64,000 nucleotides of DNA from an uncultured Akkermansia sp. (GTDB lineage: Bacteria > Verrucomicrobiota > Verrucomicrobiia > Verrucomicrobiales > Akkermansiaceae): contig CANPYO010000001.1 in the NCBI GenBank assembly GCA_947588645.1, positions 1-64,000 on the forward strand, read 5' to 3'. The notes below the pieces were generated by a model. The model worked only from the letters and a program-made list of their open reading frames with translations. It was not told the DNA's origin and did not search any database. The position numbers and the translations under genes are program-made. Within the stretch, counting starts at the first letter, position 1, and each line of letters starts with the position of its first letter. Positions 1-9,213 of the stretch are shown here, one piece after another.

Positions 1-18
1 CTCTAGCATACTTTGAAC

Positions 19-46
19 TTCTTGGCACCCTTTTTTGTGCCAAGAA
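19..46. other. Perfect hairpin upstream of the aminotransferase gene
   Basis: A 10-bp perfect inverted repeat (TTCTTGGCAC at 19-28, GTGCCAAGAA at 37-46) encloses a T-rich loop. It may be the terminator of a gene left of the window or a leader structure for the gene at 138. The T run sits in the loop rather than after the stem, so termination is uncertain. Confidence 0.45.
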
Positions 47-137
47 CCTGTTGCATTTAATCTTGCAATCCACATAAAGCGGTTGCCTTGGGGAAAAGGG
101 TTGACAAAGAACGGAGCGAGGAGTAGAGTCAAGCGCC

Positions 138-1385
138 ATGGAAAAGAAGCAATATGTGTTGGGCACATATGGACGCGCGCCGATCCAGATGGAACGCGGC
201 GAAGGTTCATTCCTGTATGACACGACCGGAAAGCGCTACGTAGATTTTTGTGCGGGTATAGCGACCTGCTGTTTGGGGCACAGTCATCCGGTGATGGTGA
301 GAGCGTTGGAGGAACAAGCTCGCAAACTGGTACACTGCTCCAACTTGTATGGCATACCGGGTCAGGAAGAGCTGGCTGAGCTCATTGTGCGCAAAGTGGT
401 TGGTATAGACGGACAGGTGTTTTTTTGCAATTCCGGGGCGGAAGCAAATGACGGCATCATTAAAGTAGCGCGTCGATTCGGTCACCGTCACCCGGCGGCG
501 GATGGATCGCCCCGTTTCGAGGTAATCACCTTCAACAAAAGCTTCCATGGACGCACGCTTGGCTCTATGGCGGCCACGGGGCAGAAAAAAATACAGGTAG
601 AGTTTGACCCGTTGCTGGTGGGTTTTCGCTATGTGGATTTTAATGACATAACAGCGTTGCGCGCAGCTGTGAGTAAGGAAACGTGTGGCATTCTGCTGGA
701 GGCGGTGCAGGGGGAAGGTGGGGTGAACCCCGTTGATGCAGCTTTTCTGCGTGCAGTAGCTGATTTATGCCGCGAAAAGGATTTGCTGCTCATGCTCGAT
801 GAGGTGCAGTGCGGTTTTGCCCGCTGCGGTGAGATGATGGGCTGGCAGGCGGTGTGCCCGGATGTTCAGCCGGATCTCATTTCGTGCGCGAAAGGCATTG
901 GGGGAGGCTTTCCCATGGGCTGCTTCTGGGTGAGCAACCGCGCCATTGATGACCGCGGTACACCTCTCTCCTCTATCATGACCCCGGGGTCGCATGGCTC
1001 CACCTTCGGCGGAACTCCGTTGGCCTGCGCGGTATCCAAGGCGGTGGTGACCGAGATCCTGCGCCTCAACCTTGCTGCACGCGCCAAGAAACTTGGCGAA
1101 CATGTGAAACAGACGGTGGAAGGCTGGCATCTCCCCTGCGTGGAGACGGTGCGCGGCTTGGGGTTGTTGCGTGGAGTGGCTCTCAAGTCAGGCAGCTTCG
1201 CCGTGCCGGAGGGTAAGACTCCTGCGGCGCATGTGAATGAACTCTGTCGTGAAGCCGGTCTGCTTGCCTGCCCGGCCGGTGCGGAGACGTTGCGCCTCAT
1301 CCCTGCACTGAACATTCCTGAAGACGTGCTGGACGAAGGGCTGAATATTCTTCACAGTGTCCTCAGCACGCTGGCGCAAGCGTAA
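138..1385 (+). CDS. argD: Class III aminotransferase, probably acetylornithine aminotransferase
   Basis: A 415-aa PLP-dependent fold-type I enzyme. ArgD transfers the amino group between N-acetylornithine and 2-oxoglutarate in arginine synthesis, in the cytosol. Visible landmarks are the phosphate-binding NSGAEAN at 98-104, FHGRT at 136-140, the cofactor-orienting DEVQ at 221-224 and the Schiff-base lysine K252 in SCAKGIGGG; STFGGTPLAC follows. The length is normal for the family (about 400 aa). The ATG is the first in frame with the conserved N-terminus; GAGGAG lies rather far upstream (about 15 nt). No arginine genes are adjacent, so 4-aminobutyrate or succinylornithine transaminase remains possible. 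The family call is firm and the substrate is inferred. Confidence 0.8.
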   Translation: MEKKQYVLGTYGRAPIQMERGEGSFLYDTTGKRYVDFCAGIATCCLGHSHPVMVRALEEQARKLVHCSNLYGIPGQEELAELIVRKVVGIDGQVFFCNSGAEANDGIIKVARRFGHRHPAADGSPRFEVITFNKSFHGRTLGSMAATGQKKIQVEFDPLLVGFRYVDFNDITALRAAVSKETCGILLEAVQGEGGVNPVDAAFLRAVADLCREKDLLLMLDEVQCGFARCGEMMGWQAVCPDVQPDLISCAKGIGGGFPMGCFWVSNRAIDDRGTPLSSIMTPGSHGSTFGGTPLACAVSKAVVTEILRLNLAARAKKLGEHVKQTVEGWHLPCVETVRGLGLLRGVALKSGSFAVPEGKTPAAHVNELCREAGLLACPAGAETLRLIPALNIPEDVLDEGLNILHSVLSTLAQA

Positions 1386-1669
1386 GAATCCATGGCGTAC
1401 GGGGCTGTCAGCAACCGTTGCGCCTTCCTCACGCCGCTCTCCTCATCCGTTTGTCATCCACGATTTGGCTAAGGTTGTAGACGCAACTCTGCGCATTCGC
1501 TCAAGGGTTGCACGTCTGTGAACTCATCGTAAACCGCATTTCCTTTCCTCCTCAGCTTCTTCCCTCGCCACCGGCGCTCATTTTTCAAATCGTAATCGTA
1601 AATCGTAAATGAATGATCGCTTTTTCTTGGGACGGATGTGCCACATGTCCTCATGCGGTTGCATTTGTC
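1386..1669. repeat. Intergenic repeat mosaic without a gene
   Basis: I see no supported coding sequence here. The stretch carries an AAATCGT-type heptamer tract at 1587-1610, followed by the recurrent motif TTTTTCTTGGGACGGATGTG at 1621-1640. That motif lies 30 bp upstream of the -35 box of the next gene, the same distance as in front of the autotransporter at 4411. Confidence 0.6.
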
Positions 1670-1698
1670 TTGCCAAACAGAGTCGTTGGTGATATGGT
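1670..1698 (+). promoter_or_regulatory. Promoter of the MBL hydrolase gene, leaderless type
   Basis: TTGCCA (1670-1675), a 17-nt spacer and TATGGT (1693-1698). The start ATG at 1705 is 7 nt beyond the -10 box, so transcription should begin at or next to the start codon. No Shine-Dalgarno site is visible, which agrees with a leaderless mRNA. Confidence 0.6.
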
Positions 1699-1704
1699 AC
1701 GGGC

Positions 1705-2337
1705 ATGGTGTCAGGGCTGATGTCGTATAGTGGTGGTGCTCTGGAGTGCAACGGCTATTTGGTGGTGGGCGCTCAAGGGGAGTGTGTGGCGGTGGATGCT
1801 CCCGATGGTTTTGCCGAATGGGCGCTTGCTCGACTTTCGGAGGAAAATCGCATCACTCACCTGCTGCTCACGCACCAGCATTTCGACCACATTCAGGATG
1901 CTGCAGCTCTGCAACGCGCAACCGGGTGTCGTGTGCATGCGGGTGCGGCGTATGACCCCGCGCTTACCCTTGCACAGAATGCGCAGGCCTGGGGCATACC
2001 CGAGCCGGAACCTTTCACTGTGGACGAGGTAATGCCCATGCGGGATGCTACACTGACGCTTGCCGGCATGCAATGGCGGGCGCTGCGTGTGCCGGGGCAC
2101 GCTCCGGACGGTTTGGCGTGGCACATTGTTGAACGAGGCGTGGTATTCACAGGAGATGCCCTATTTGCCGGTTCTGTGGGGCGCACCGATTTTCCGGGAG
2201 GCAGTGCAAGAACACTTCAGGAAAGCATAAAACACAAAATTCTGACGCTTGACCCGCACACCACGGTGCACCCAGGGCACGGTCCCGGCACCAGTGTGGG
2301 TGAGGAGCTGCTCAACAACCCTTTCGTTCACCTGTGA
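1705..2337 (+). CDS. MBL-fold metallohydrolase (glyoxalase II / YcbL-like)
   Basis: A 210-aa cytosolic metallo-beta-lactamase-fold hydrolase. The metal ligands are in their usual places: HxHxDH at H57/H59/D61/H62, H132 in VPGHAPD, D151 in FTGDALF and H192 in HPGHGPG. The stretch GDALFAGSVGRTDFPGG is typical of the compact YcbL/glyoxalase II-like subgroup, which hydrolyses thioesters such as S-lactoylglutathione; the substrate here is unknown. The length fits that subgroup, which lacks the C-terminal glutathione-binding domain of classical GloB. The gene is followed after 22 nt by the helicase gene and may be cotranscribed with it and ruvC. Confidence 0.85.
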   Translation: MVSGLMSYSGGALECNGYLVVGAQGECVAVDAPDGFAEWALARLSEENRITHLLLTHQHFDHIQDAAALQRATGCRVHAGAAYDPALTLAQNAQAWGIPEPEPFTVDEVMPMRDATLTLAGMQWRALRVPGHAPDGLAWHIVERGVVFTGDALFAGSVGRTDFPGGSARTLQESIKHKILTLDPHTTVHPGHGPGTSVGEELLNNPFVHL

Positions 2338-2359
2338 AATCTCATCGACATACACGATC

Positions 2360-3556
2360 ATGACATTCGAAGAATTAGGACTCTCCGCTCCTGTGCTGCA
2401 GGCTGTGAAGGACTGCGGTTACACTGCCCCAACTCCTATCCAGGAGCAGGCTATTCCCCATGTGCTCGCCGGACGGGATGTCATCGGCGCTTCCCAAACC
2501 GGTACGGGCAAAACGGCCGCCTTTGCCCTGCCTATCCTCACTCGTTTGCAGCACACCGGCCGTCCTCAAGCTCTCGTGTTGGAACCCACGCGCGAGCTGG
2601 CCGATCAACTTGCTGAAGCTTTTCGTACCTACGCCGCGCACACCGACATCACCATTGGGCTGCTCTACGGTGGTGTGGGCTATGGTCAACAGGCAGCTGC
2701 TCTCAAAAAAGGAGTCGATGTGGTAGTGGCTACTCCGGGGCGCCTTGTGGACCACTTCTACCGCGGCAATATGAAGTTTAAGGAGGTGAAAACGCTTGTC
2801 CTCGACGAGGTGGATCGCATGACAGATATGGGCTTCTTGCCCATCGTGCGTAAAATTGTGAACCTGTGTCCCTGGGAAGGTCGGCAGACGCTTTTTTTCT
2901 CTGCCACGATGCCACAGGTTTTACAAGGCTTTGCCAAATGGTGCCTCACCGACCCGTATGAAGTGGCGATTGCCCGGCGCGAAGTTGCTTCCACTATTTC
3001 TCACGCATTCTACCCGGTGGGACTGGATCAACGCGATGAGCTGCTGCTTGCCCTCGTGAAGCAGACTAACTTCAGTAATATGATGATCTTCACCCGCACG
3101 CGCAAGGAAGCGGACATGGTGGCTTCCTTGCTCTCCCAAGCGGGTTGGGGGCATATGGTGACCGCTATGCACTCCGACATTCCTCAGAAGGAACGCATGG
3201 CTGCTCTGCGCGGGTTCAAGGAGGATCAATACCGCATCCTCGTGGCCACAGATGTGGCTGCCCGCGGCATCGATATCAACGGCGTGTCCCACGTCATCAA
3301 CTACCGCGTGCCGGAAAACCCGGAAGATTACGTGCACCGTATCGGTCGTACGGGGCGCGCCGAGGCTCAGGGAGATGCGTTTACCCTTCTCACGGCAGAT
3401 GAGGTTGACTTTGCCAAGTCGATTGAAATATTTCTCAAGCAAAAAGTGGAACGCCGCAGACTGGAGGGCTTCCCTTACGCCTACACGGCTCTGCTGGATG
3501 AAGACGCCCCCCCGTTGCGTAAACCGCGTCCTGCTGCCGGCGGACGCCGCCGCTGA
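2360..3556 (+). CDS. DEAD-box ATP-dependent RNA helicase (RhlE-like)
   Basis: A 398-aa RNA helicase with the full two-RecA core: the Q motif around PTPIQEQ (25-31), Walker A SQTGTGKT (45-52), PTREL (76-80), TPGR (125-128), motif II DEVD (149-152), SAT (181-183) and the C-terminal ARGIDI and HRIGRTGRA motifs. It should unwind short RNA duplexes during ribosome assembly or mRNA decay. The start was set at 2360 because an in-frame ATG at 2249 would lie inside the preceding gene and add non-conserved sequence. The basic tail is short and ends in GGRRR. Motif II is DEVD rather than the canonical DEAD. ruvC follows after 15 nt. Confidence 0.9.
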   Translation: MTFEELGLSAPVLQAVKDCGYTAPTPIQEQAIPHVLAGRDVIGASQTGTGKTAAFALPILTRLQHTGRPQALVLEPTRELADQLAEAFRTYAAHTDITIGLLYGGVGYGQQAAALKKGVDVVVATPGRLVDHFYRGNMKFKEVKTLVLDEVDRMTDMGFLPIVRKIVNLCPWEGRQTLFFSATMPQVLQGFAKWCLTDPYEVAIARREVASTISHAFYPVGLDQRDELLLALVKQTNFSNMMIFTRTRKEADMVASLLSQAGWGHMVTAMHSDIPQKERMAALRGFKEDQYRILVATDVAARGIDINGVSHVINYRVPENPEDYVHRIGRTGRAEAQGDAFTLLTADEVDFAKSIEIFLKQKVERRRLEGFPYAYTALLDEDAPPLRKPRPAAGGRRR

Positions 3557-3571
3557 AGTACATGGTCAACC

Positions 3572-4078
3572 ATGCGAGTGCTCTCCATAGATCCCGCCAT
3601 CCGCAATACGGGCTATGCTGTGATTGAAGGGGATCACCGTTCCGCGCGCGCCTTGGAATACGGTACACTGTCGCTTAAGACGAGTTTGCTCCAGAGCTCC
3701 TGCTTGTTGGAGATACACCGGCACGTGCTTTCGCTCATTGATAAATGGCATCCGGATGAACTTGCGATCGAGGGCGTTATCTACGTGCAGTCACACCGCA
3801 CGGCTATTGCCATGGGCTCTGCGCGCGCTGCTACACTCATTGCCGCTGCTGATCGCAACGTGCCCGTCATGGAGTATCCGCCCAGCTGCGCCAAATTGGC
3901 TGTTGTGGGACGAGGAAGCGCCCAGAAGGAGCAAGTTGCCTTTATGGTTCGTGCCTTGCTTGGTCTGAGTGAAACTCCGGCTCCGGATGCAGCGGATGCC
4001 CTCGCCATCGGTTTTGCCCATTTAGCCGCTGCCGATCCACTGCGCGCGCACCTCTTCGCCAAAAGGCGCTATATTTGA
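3572..4078 (+). CDS. ruvC: Crossover junction endodeoxyribonuclease RuvC
   Basis: A 168-aa Holliday-junction resolvase, a dimer that nicks four-way junctions together with RuvAB. The RNase H-like acidic quartet is recognisable: D7 in SIDPAIRNTGYA, E67 in LAIEGV, and D139 and D142 in APDAADALAIGFAH. The length is close to E. coli RuvC (173 aa). The gene lies 15 nt after the helicase gene and is probably cotranscribed with it. A palindromic hairpin begins 4 nt after the stop codon and could terminate the transcript. Neither ruvA nor ruvB is in the window. Confidence 0.92.
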   Translation: MRVLSIDPAIRNTGYAVIEGDHRSARALEYGTLSLKTSLLQSSCLLEIHRHVLSLIDKWHPDELAIEGVIYVQSHRTAIAMGSARAATLIAAADRNVPVMEYPPSCAKLAVVGRGSAQKEQVAFMVRALLGLSETPAPDAADALAIGFAHLAAADPLRAHLFAKRRYI

Positions 4079-4082
4079 GCTT

Positions 4083-4110
4083 GGGCAACCGCATTAGAAA
4101 ATGCGATTGC
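4083..4110. repeat. REP-like palindrome, diverged copy
   Basis: A copy of the family GGGCAAACGCATTAGAAAATGCGTTTGCC, here with CCGCATT and GCGATTGC variants. It starts right after the ruvC stop, so it may act as a transcription terminator. Confidence 0.6.
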
Positions 4111-4311
4111 TATTCACAAACCACGAATAGGCGAAGCCTCTTCTCCCCGCGCCTCCGGCGCGCTCACTTTTCAAATCGTAAATCGTAAATCGTAAATCGT
4201 AAATCGTAAATGGGCAGGCTCTGTCTGCCATCGGGCGCCTATGGCTGTGTGGTGGAATCGCTTTTTTTCATGGGACGAATGTGAAAAATCTCAGGCTGGG
4301 TTCTTTTTTGC
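4111..4311. repeat. Intergenic repeat mosaic ahead of the autotransporter
   Basis: Contains a GC hairpin (GCGCCTCCGGCGCGC around 4150-4164), the longest heptamer tract of the window (five AAATCGT units plus AAAT at 4173-4211), a TCTGCCATCGGGCGCC cassette also seen near 11510, and the ATGGGACGAATGTG version of the pre-promoter motif ending near 4283. No gene is seen. Confidence 0.6.
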
Positions 4312-4341
4312 TTGCAAAACGCCCCCTAAAAGAGATAGTAT
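4312..4341 (+). promoter_or_regulatory. Promoter of the 1490-aa autotransporter
   Basis: TTGCAA (4312-4317), an 18-nt spacer and TAGTAT (4336-4341). The spacer contains CGCCCCCTAAAAG, nearly the same as the CGCCCCTAAAAAG in the promoter of the giant autotransporter. The predicted 5' leader is about 63 nt. Confidence 0.55.
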
Positions 4342-4410
4342 GGGATACCCGATTGGCACGGGATGCAACGATGCGCCAACCAGGCGCTACTCATACTACA
4401 CGCTACAGCA

Positions 4411-7400
4411 ATGAAACTGCATATTCCTACCCCACTTCGCAAAGCTTTACTCACCTGTATGGCTGCTGCCATGGCTCCATCTTTTGCCGGATTTGCTGCT
4501 TCCGGCTCGTTCATTGCGGGGGCGGCCGTTGTCATCTCTCTGTGTGCGCAGCAAGCCGAAGCAGCCGCCAAACTCACTTCGCACCGTACCACGAAGATGG
4601 AAGGCGAGGAAGAGGTCATCTATTCCGGGTACATCTTCACAATGACGGAAGCGGCAGAGGGCAACTTTACCGCCTCTCGTTACACATGGTACAATGCTCA
4701 AACCTTCCCTCCCGAAGATGATGCCGTGGCTTTTGAAGCGCTTGGTTCCGACAATGTCGATCTTGGAACCGGCAGGCTCGATAACAGTAATTGGACGGCG
4801 CTGTGGACATCGTTCCGAAATAATAACGCTGATAACAGCGAATACGGGCAGACGATGCGGTTTGCTGAATCGTTCACTGTTGGGCTGAGCTGGGATAACA
4901 TGTGGATGGGTGGTTTCATTGTTGAAAGAGGCGCTACCGTCAACTTGACTCCTGACACTGACAATAATAATACCACCCGCAACTTCCACCTCGCGGCCGG
5001 CGGTGGGCGTGGAAGTAACATTACAGTGCTTGGGACTCTGAATTTTACTGCCTCGGCAGGCAATTCAAGCACTCGCGTGCTGCATTTTGTCAGTAGCGGC
5101 GCGGTTAGCGTGATTCGCGTGGCACAGGGTTCTTCTTTCACCTTGGATGGATACAGTTTGCAAGTCGATGCCGCGTCAGTCGAAATTAAGAAAGTTGATA
5201 CGGGGTCGGAAAACAGTATTGCGGGTAGGGTCAACACCGGTGTGATCACCATTGCTTCAGGAGGTACCCTGACCGTGCGTGATGGCGCCAGACTTACGGT
5301 AGCTAACAGCGTGAGTGGCGATGGCAAGCTGGTATTGAATAACGGCACGCTGAATATGGGGAATTTCAAAGATGACGTAACTTCCCCTGTTCTTGTCGAT
5401 ATATTGAATCTTAGTGCGCAAGGTAGTGACAACTTCATTCTTGGCGAAACCTATACAATCCATAGCTTGGAGATTGGAAATGATGCAACCCTCGCTATCA
5501 ATTCCGGTGTTGGAACCGTAGAAGCGCTGAAGGACTCTGGCAAGGGAGTTTCCGGCGAGGTAGAGGTGAGCGGTTCTAATACTCAATTGACCATCCGGAA
5601 GGGCGGCGGATCATCTTTCAGTGGCACGGTGTCTGTGAGCAATGGCGCCGTCCTCCACATGGAAGAAACCTTGGAAGATGCCACACTTGGCAGGAGTGCC
5701 ACGCTCGTGGTCTCCGATGGTGGTCACTTGGAGCTGGGGGGCAACGGCGACATTCAGAACAAAGTCATAGTGAAGGGGGGATTTATTGATCAACCCCGTC
5801 GTTTGCAGGGAGACGTGATTTTGGGCATGGAAAGCGGCTCGATTGATCTGGACCAAATGGATGCGAAAAACCTCCATTTTGATCACAACGCCGGGAGTGT
5901 CACCGGTCTGAGGGGGGGATCCACGATCACCTTCGGCAGCTACGAGGATGAGAACGGGGAGACTCAAAAAGACAGCATTAAGCTGGGAGCCGCCAATGTG
6001 ACCAGAGAGGGAGAGAACGGTACCTATTTTTTACAGTTCAGAGGCAACGGATCCATAGATTTTGAGGAGGATGGCGAGCTTTACATTGACGTCGATACGG
6101 AGGTTGCCAAAGACATGGATGGGAAATACGTGCTCTGGATCAGTAATGGCACCATCAGTGCCGAGACTATGCAGAGGCTGCTCGACGAGAAAAAAATTGT
6201 ATTTGATGGACTATTAGAGGGCATGGTATGCCGACTGGAACAGGAGGAGGGTGATAGTAGCTTCCGTCTCGTACTCGATGGCAACATAGAAGGGATATGG
6301 TTTGCCAGCGAAAGGGGAGATATTGAGAGTTCCGGGTGGGATGATGGCCTTTACGGCGGCGGGTCGTGGAGTGGGGTATGCGTCGACAGGAATATGGAGG
6401 TGAAGCTGAATCTGGATGAAGAAGTCGGGGAGAGAAGTGTCGTGCTGCCGCAGTTAAAAGGGAATTCCGGCATGACCCTCTCTCTGAAGAACGACGGTTC
6501 CGACCTTCTCACCGTTAAATTGGACAATGGGAAGACGGACAGCAATATGGAAGGGAACATCCAAGTGGGGGACAGAGTCCGGGTAGAGAAAACTGGCGCG
6601 GAACGGCTCACCGTTACGGGCAACATGACGTCGAAGGGGACGGTTGTTGTGGAAGAGGGAACGCTCCGTTTAGAAGGCAAAAAAAACTCTATCGGCGTGC
6701 TGGATGTGAAAGAGGGCGCCGCACTCAACGTTTCAGGCACACTCACGCTGACTGACGACAGCGACCTGACCGGGGGAACCCTTGAGGGCATCGGAACGCT
6801 CGCTTTGGAGAAGAGTCTGGATCTCAGCAATGCTGTTTTAGGGCGCGTACTGACCATCGATTTTAGCAATCAAAATGCCAAGCTTACCATCGGTGACCGC
6901 GAGGCGCAAGTGGGCGGTCTGTCCGGCGACGGTTCCCTTTCGCTGAACGGTGACAATAGCAATCTCACCATCTCAGGCGAAAATAAATCCGGCAGCTTCA
7001 GTTTTGGAGGCAAGTTGGAGGTGAAGGAAGGGGGCGCCGGAACCATCTCTGTCATCCAGGGTGCTGACCAGGAGTTCACCGGCGCCGGCCATGAGAACAT
7101 CAACCTTCATATTGGCGAGCAGGTTGCCCCGGAGAATCCGGAGGATCCGGGGGCATCCGGTGACGGTTCTCCTCTTACAAGAGCCGGCGAAACCGGAGCC
7201 GTTCTCCGCTTGTCCGGAAAGTCTACGTACGGCGAGGTGATGGTCAGGAATACCGGTAAACTGGTGGTAGGACCAAACAGCGTCGTCACCGCTTCCAGCC
7301 TCGTGCTTGAAAAAGATTCCTGCTTGGAGCTGGTTATCGACAGTAACACGCTCGACGGCGGCGATATGAACAATCTCGACGCTCCTGTGAAGGTGGAAAA

Positions 7401-8883
7401 TAAGCATGAGGATTCCGGTTCCCTCCGCGTGGAAAAGGGTTCGAAACTCAAGATCAGCTTCAGGGATGACGGAGATGGCGGATCTATCCTTCAGCCTGGC
7501 GAGGATCTGTATGTTCGTCTTCTTGATTATGAAAACCTCGAGAGCGACGAGGGAGAAAACTATACGACAGGAGATACCTTCGAGGACAAAGATCTCAAAC
7601 TGGACGATCTCTTTGACTTCTACTACACCGACGTGCATGTCGAGTTCCGGAATAACGGCGGATCGAATGATGGAGGAGTTTACCTGACGGGCACGTCGAT
7701 TCAGGGGAATCCTTTCGAAAGAACAGCCAATACGGTCAATTCGAAGGTCGGTGCAACCATGCTCTGGGACGCTCGTGACGCTCTGCTGCAAACCGATTCG
7801 CCGGATGCTACCCTCAAAAGTGTCCTGAACGCCGTCAAGGAGCAGAGCAAAGATGCCCCAAGTGAGGCGAACCGGATCATGTCCGCCGTAGCCGGAAGCA
7901 CCGTGACAGCCCTGGGATCAGCTCAGCGCGATAGCATGCGCCGCCAGCTTTCCCGCATTCGCCAGCACTCCAACACGCTTGGTCTCACCCCGGGCTATCA
8001 GTACAATGATATGCCCTACTACCACACATGGTTGGAAGGCACCAGCTCGTACTCTCGACTGAGGCAAGATGGCGATTCCGCGGGCTACAAACACCAGTCT
8101 TGGGGCGGAAGCTTTGGTATCGACGCCGATGTGACTGAGCGTACCTCTCTGGGCATGTCAGTCACTGCCTTGTACGGCGACTTGGATGCCGATGCCAGCG
8201 ATACGGCAACCGGGCACTTGGACAGCTACTACCTCTCCGGCATCATGCGCACACAAATTGGCCGCTGGGGTCACACTTTCATCCTGTCCGGCGGCATTGA
8301 CCGCGCTAAGCTGGATCGTACCGTTGAGTACGATCGTACCGGTGAGTACGGCTCCGGCTCCTATGCAGCCAAGGGCTCCACCCATGGCTGGGCTCTGGGC
8401 GCCGTCTATGAGATGACCTACGATCTTCCCGTGGGTGAAGAGCACAATTACCTCTTCCAACCCCTCGTGAACTTGAGCTACGTGCGCTCCTTTATGAAGG
8501 GGTACAACGAAAACGGTCCCTCTGTTTTGAATCTGAACGTGGATGATCAGGTCTGGGATACATTTACGATAGGTATTGGCGCCCGCTGGATTGGCACTTT
8601 GGAAGAAACGACGCTGGAGCGCCGCATCCAGGTGGAATTTTCTGCCATGGTGTTACAGGATCTGGCTGATAGTCGCGGCAGCGCTGATGTCTCTCTGCAG
8701 GCTACCCCCGGTGCCATCCATACCGTCTACGGCGCTGAATATGGTCGCACCGCCGTACAGGTGGGCGCAGCCTTTCGCGTTCCCATATCCGAGCAGACTC
8801 TCATCTACCTCAATACTGATGCCGAGTTCCGGCAGGGTAACACAGCTTGGCAAGCCAGCCTCGGCATGCGCTACGACTTCTGA
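4411..8883 (+). CDS. Autotransporter with beta-helix passenger and C-terminal barrel
   Basis: A 1490-aa type V secreted surface protein. The N-terminus MKLHIPTPLRKALLTC is a signal peptide with a basic n-region and a long hydrophobic core, cleaved near QQAEA. The passenger, about residues 50-1120, is rich in Gly, Ser, Asn, Thr and Val with recurring GGT/NGT-L-turn repeats, typical of autotransporter-associated beta-strand repeats that form a beta-helix. About residues 1158-1195 form a helical linker (LGSAQRDSMRRQLSRIR), and the last 280 or so residues form the outer-membrane barrel, ending in RYDF with the terminal aromatic needed by BAM. The start at 4411 is preferred to an upstream ATG at 4363 because it begins exactly with the signal peptide shared with the gene at 23501. 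Its ligand is unknown. Confidence 0.85.
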   Translation: MKLHIPTPLRKALLTCMAAAMAPSFAGFAASGSFIAGAAVVISLCAQQAEAAAKLTSHRTTKMEGEEEVIYSGYIFTMTEAAEGNFTASRYTWYNAQTFPPEDDAVAFEALGSDNVDLGTGRLDNSNWTALWTSFRNNNADNSEYGQTMRFAESFTVGLSWDNMWMGGFIVERGATVNLTPDTDNNNTTRNFHLAAGGGRGSNITVLGTLNFTASAGNSSTRVLHFVSSGAVSVIRVAQGSSFTLDGYSLQVDAASVEIKKVDTGSENSIAGRVNTGVITIASGGTLTVRDGARLTVANSVSGDGKLVLNNGTLNMGNFKDDVTSPVLVDILNLSAQGSDNFILGETYTIHSLEIGNDATLAINSGVGTVEALKDSGKGVSGEVEVSGSNTQLTIRKGGGSSFSGTVSVSNGAVLHMEETLEDATLGRSATLVVSDGGHLELGGNGDIQNKVIVKGGFIDQPRRLQGDVILGMESGSIDLDQMDAKNLHFDHNAGSVTGLRGGSTITFGSYEDENGETQKDSIKLGAANVTREGENGTYFLQFRGNGSIDFEEDGELYIDVDTEVAKDMDGKYVLWISNGTISAETMQRLLDEKKIVFDGLLEGMVCRLEQEEGDSSFRLVLDGNIEGIWFASERGDIESSGWDDGLYGGGSWSGVCVDRNMEVKLNLDEEVGERSVVLPQLKGNSGMTLSLKNDGSDLLTVKLDNGKTDSNMEGNIQVGDRVRVEKTGAERLTVTGNMTSKGTVVVEEGTLRLEGKKNSIGVLDVKEGAALNVSGTLTLTDDSDLTGGTLEGIGTLALEKSLDLSNAVLGRVLTIDFSNQNAKLTIGDREAQVGGLSGDGSLSLNGDNSNLTISGENKSGSFSFGGKLEVKEGGAGTISVIQGADQEFTGAGHENINLHIGEQVAPENPEDPGASGDGSPLTRAGETGAVLRLSGKSTYGEVMVRNTGKLVVGPNSVVTASSLVLEKDSCLELVIDSNTLDGGDMNNLDAPVKVENKHEDSGSLRVEKGSKLKISFRDDGDGGSILQPGEDLYVRLLDYENLESDEGENYTTGDTFEDKDLKLDDLFDFYYTDVHVEFRNNGGSNDGGVYLTGTSIQGNPFERTANTVNSKVGATMLWDARDALLQTDSPDATLKSVLNAVKEQSKDAPSEANRIMSAVAGSTVTALGSAQRDSMRRQLSRIRQHSNTLGLTPGYQYNDMPYYHTWLEGTSSYSRLRQDGDSAGYKHQSWGGSFGIDADVTERTSLGMSVTALYGDLDADASDTATGHLDSYYLSGIMRTQIGRWGHTFILSGGIDRAKLDRTVEYDRTGEYGSGSYAAKGSTHGWALGAVYEMTYDLPVGEEHNYLFQPLVNLSYVRSFMKGYNENGPSVLNLNVDDQVWDTFTIGIGARWIGTLEETTLERRIQVEFSAMVLQDLADSRGSADVSLQATPGAIHTVYGAEYGRTAVQVGAAFRVPISEQTLIYLNTDAEFRQGNTAWQASLGMRYDF

Positions 8884-9123
8884 TTCTCCGCCATCCCCCG
8901 GCTATTTACGATTCACGGTTTGGAAAATTCCCGCGTTTGCGCGGGTTGGCGAAGTTTGCCGTCTCGCTGGCTTACTTCCTTCATCCGTAGGTAACGCATG
9001 GGAAATGGGTTGAATGAGATCGGAGAAAATTTTATTGGGACACGTGTGGATCAGGGCAAATGCATTAGAAAATGCGTTTGCCGTGACGTCCGGATTGAAT
9101 TCGTGTCAGCTTTCATTTTTGCC
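8884..9123. repeat. Intergenic hairpins and REP-like palindrome
   Basis: The hairpin CCCGCG-TTTG-CGCGGG (8930-8945), inside the module TTTGGAAAATTCCCGCG that recurs near 44450 and 56880, probably terminates the autotransporter mRNA. A diverged pre-promoter motif (TTGGGACACGTGTGG) lies at about 9035-9050. A perfect-ended palindrome GGGCAAATGCATT/AATGCGTTTGCC lies at 9054-9082. No gene is seen. Confidence 0.6.
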
Positions 9124-9152
9124 TTGCGTTTTTCGTGAATAAGTTATAGATT
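9124..9152 (+). promoter_or_regulatory. Promoter of the basic protein gene
   Basis: TTGCGT (9124-9129), a 17-nt spacer and TAGATT (9147-9152). The predicted leader is about 55 nt. Confidence 0.5.
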
Positions 9153-9213
9153 GTGGTGTCACTTAACCACGAGTCGGCGAAGAGGCGACTCTACAAATCA
9201 AGACAACTAAAAA

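Noticed and set aside
35-220. A 61-codon frame overlapping the aminotransferase start
   Set aside because: It is out of frame with the clear PLP enzyme and has no supporting signals.
2249-2359. Upstream ATG extending the helicase by 37 residues
   Set aside because: It overlaps the end of the MBL gene and the added residues match nothing in the family.
4173-4211. Regular short repeats resembling a CRISPR array
   Set aside because: The units are 7 bp head-to-tail without spacers, and no cas genes are present.
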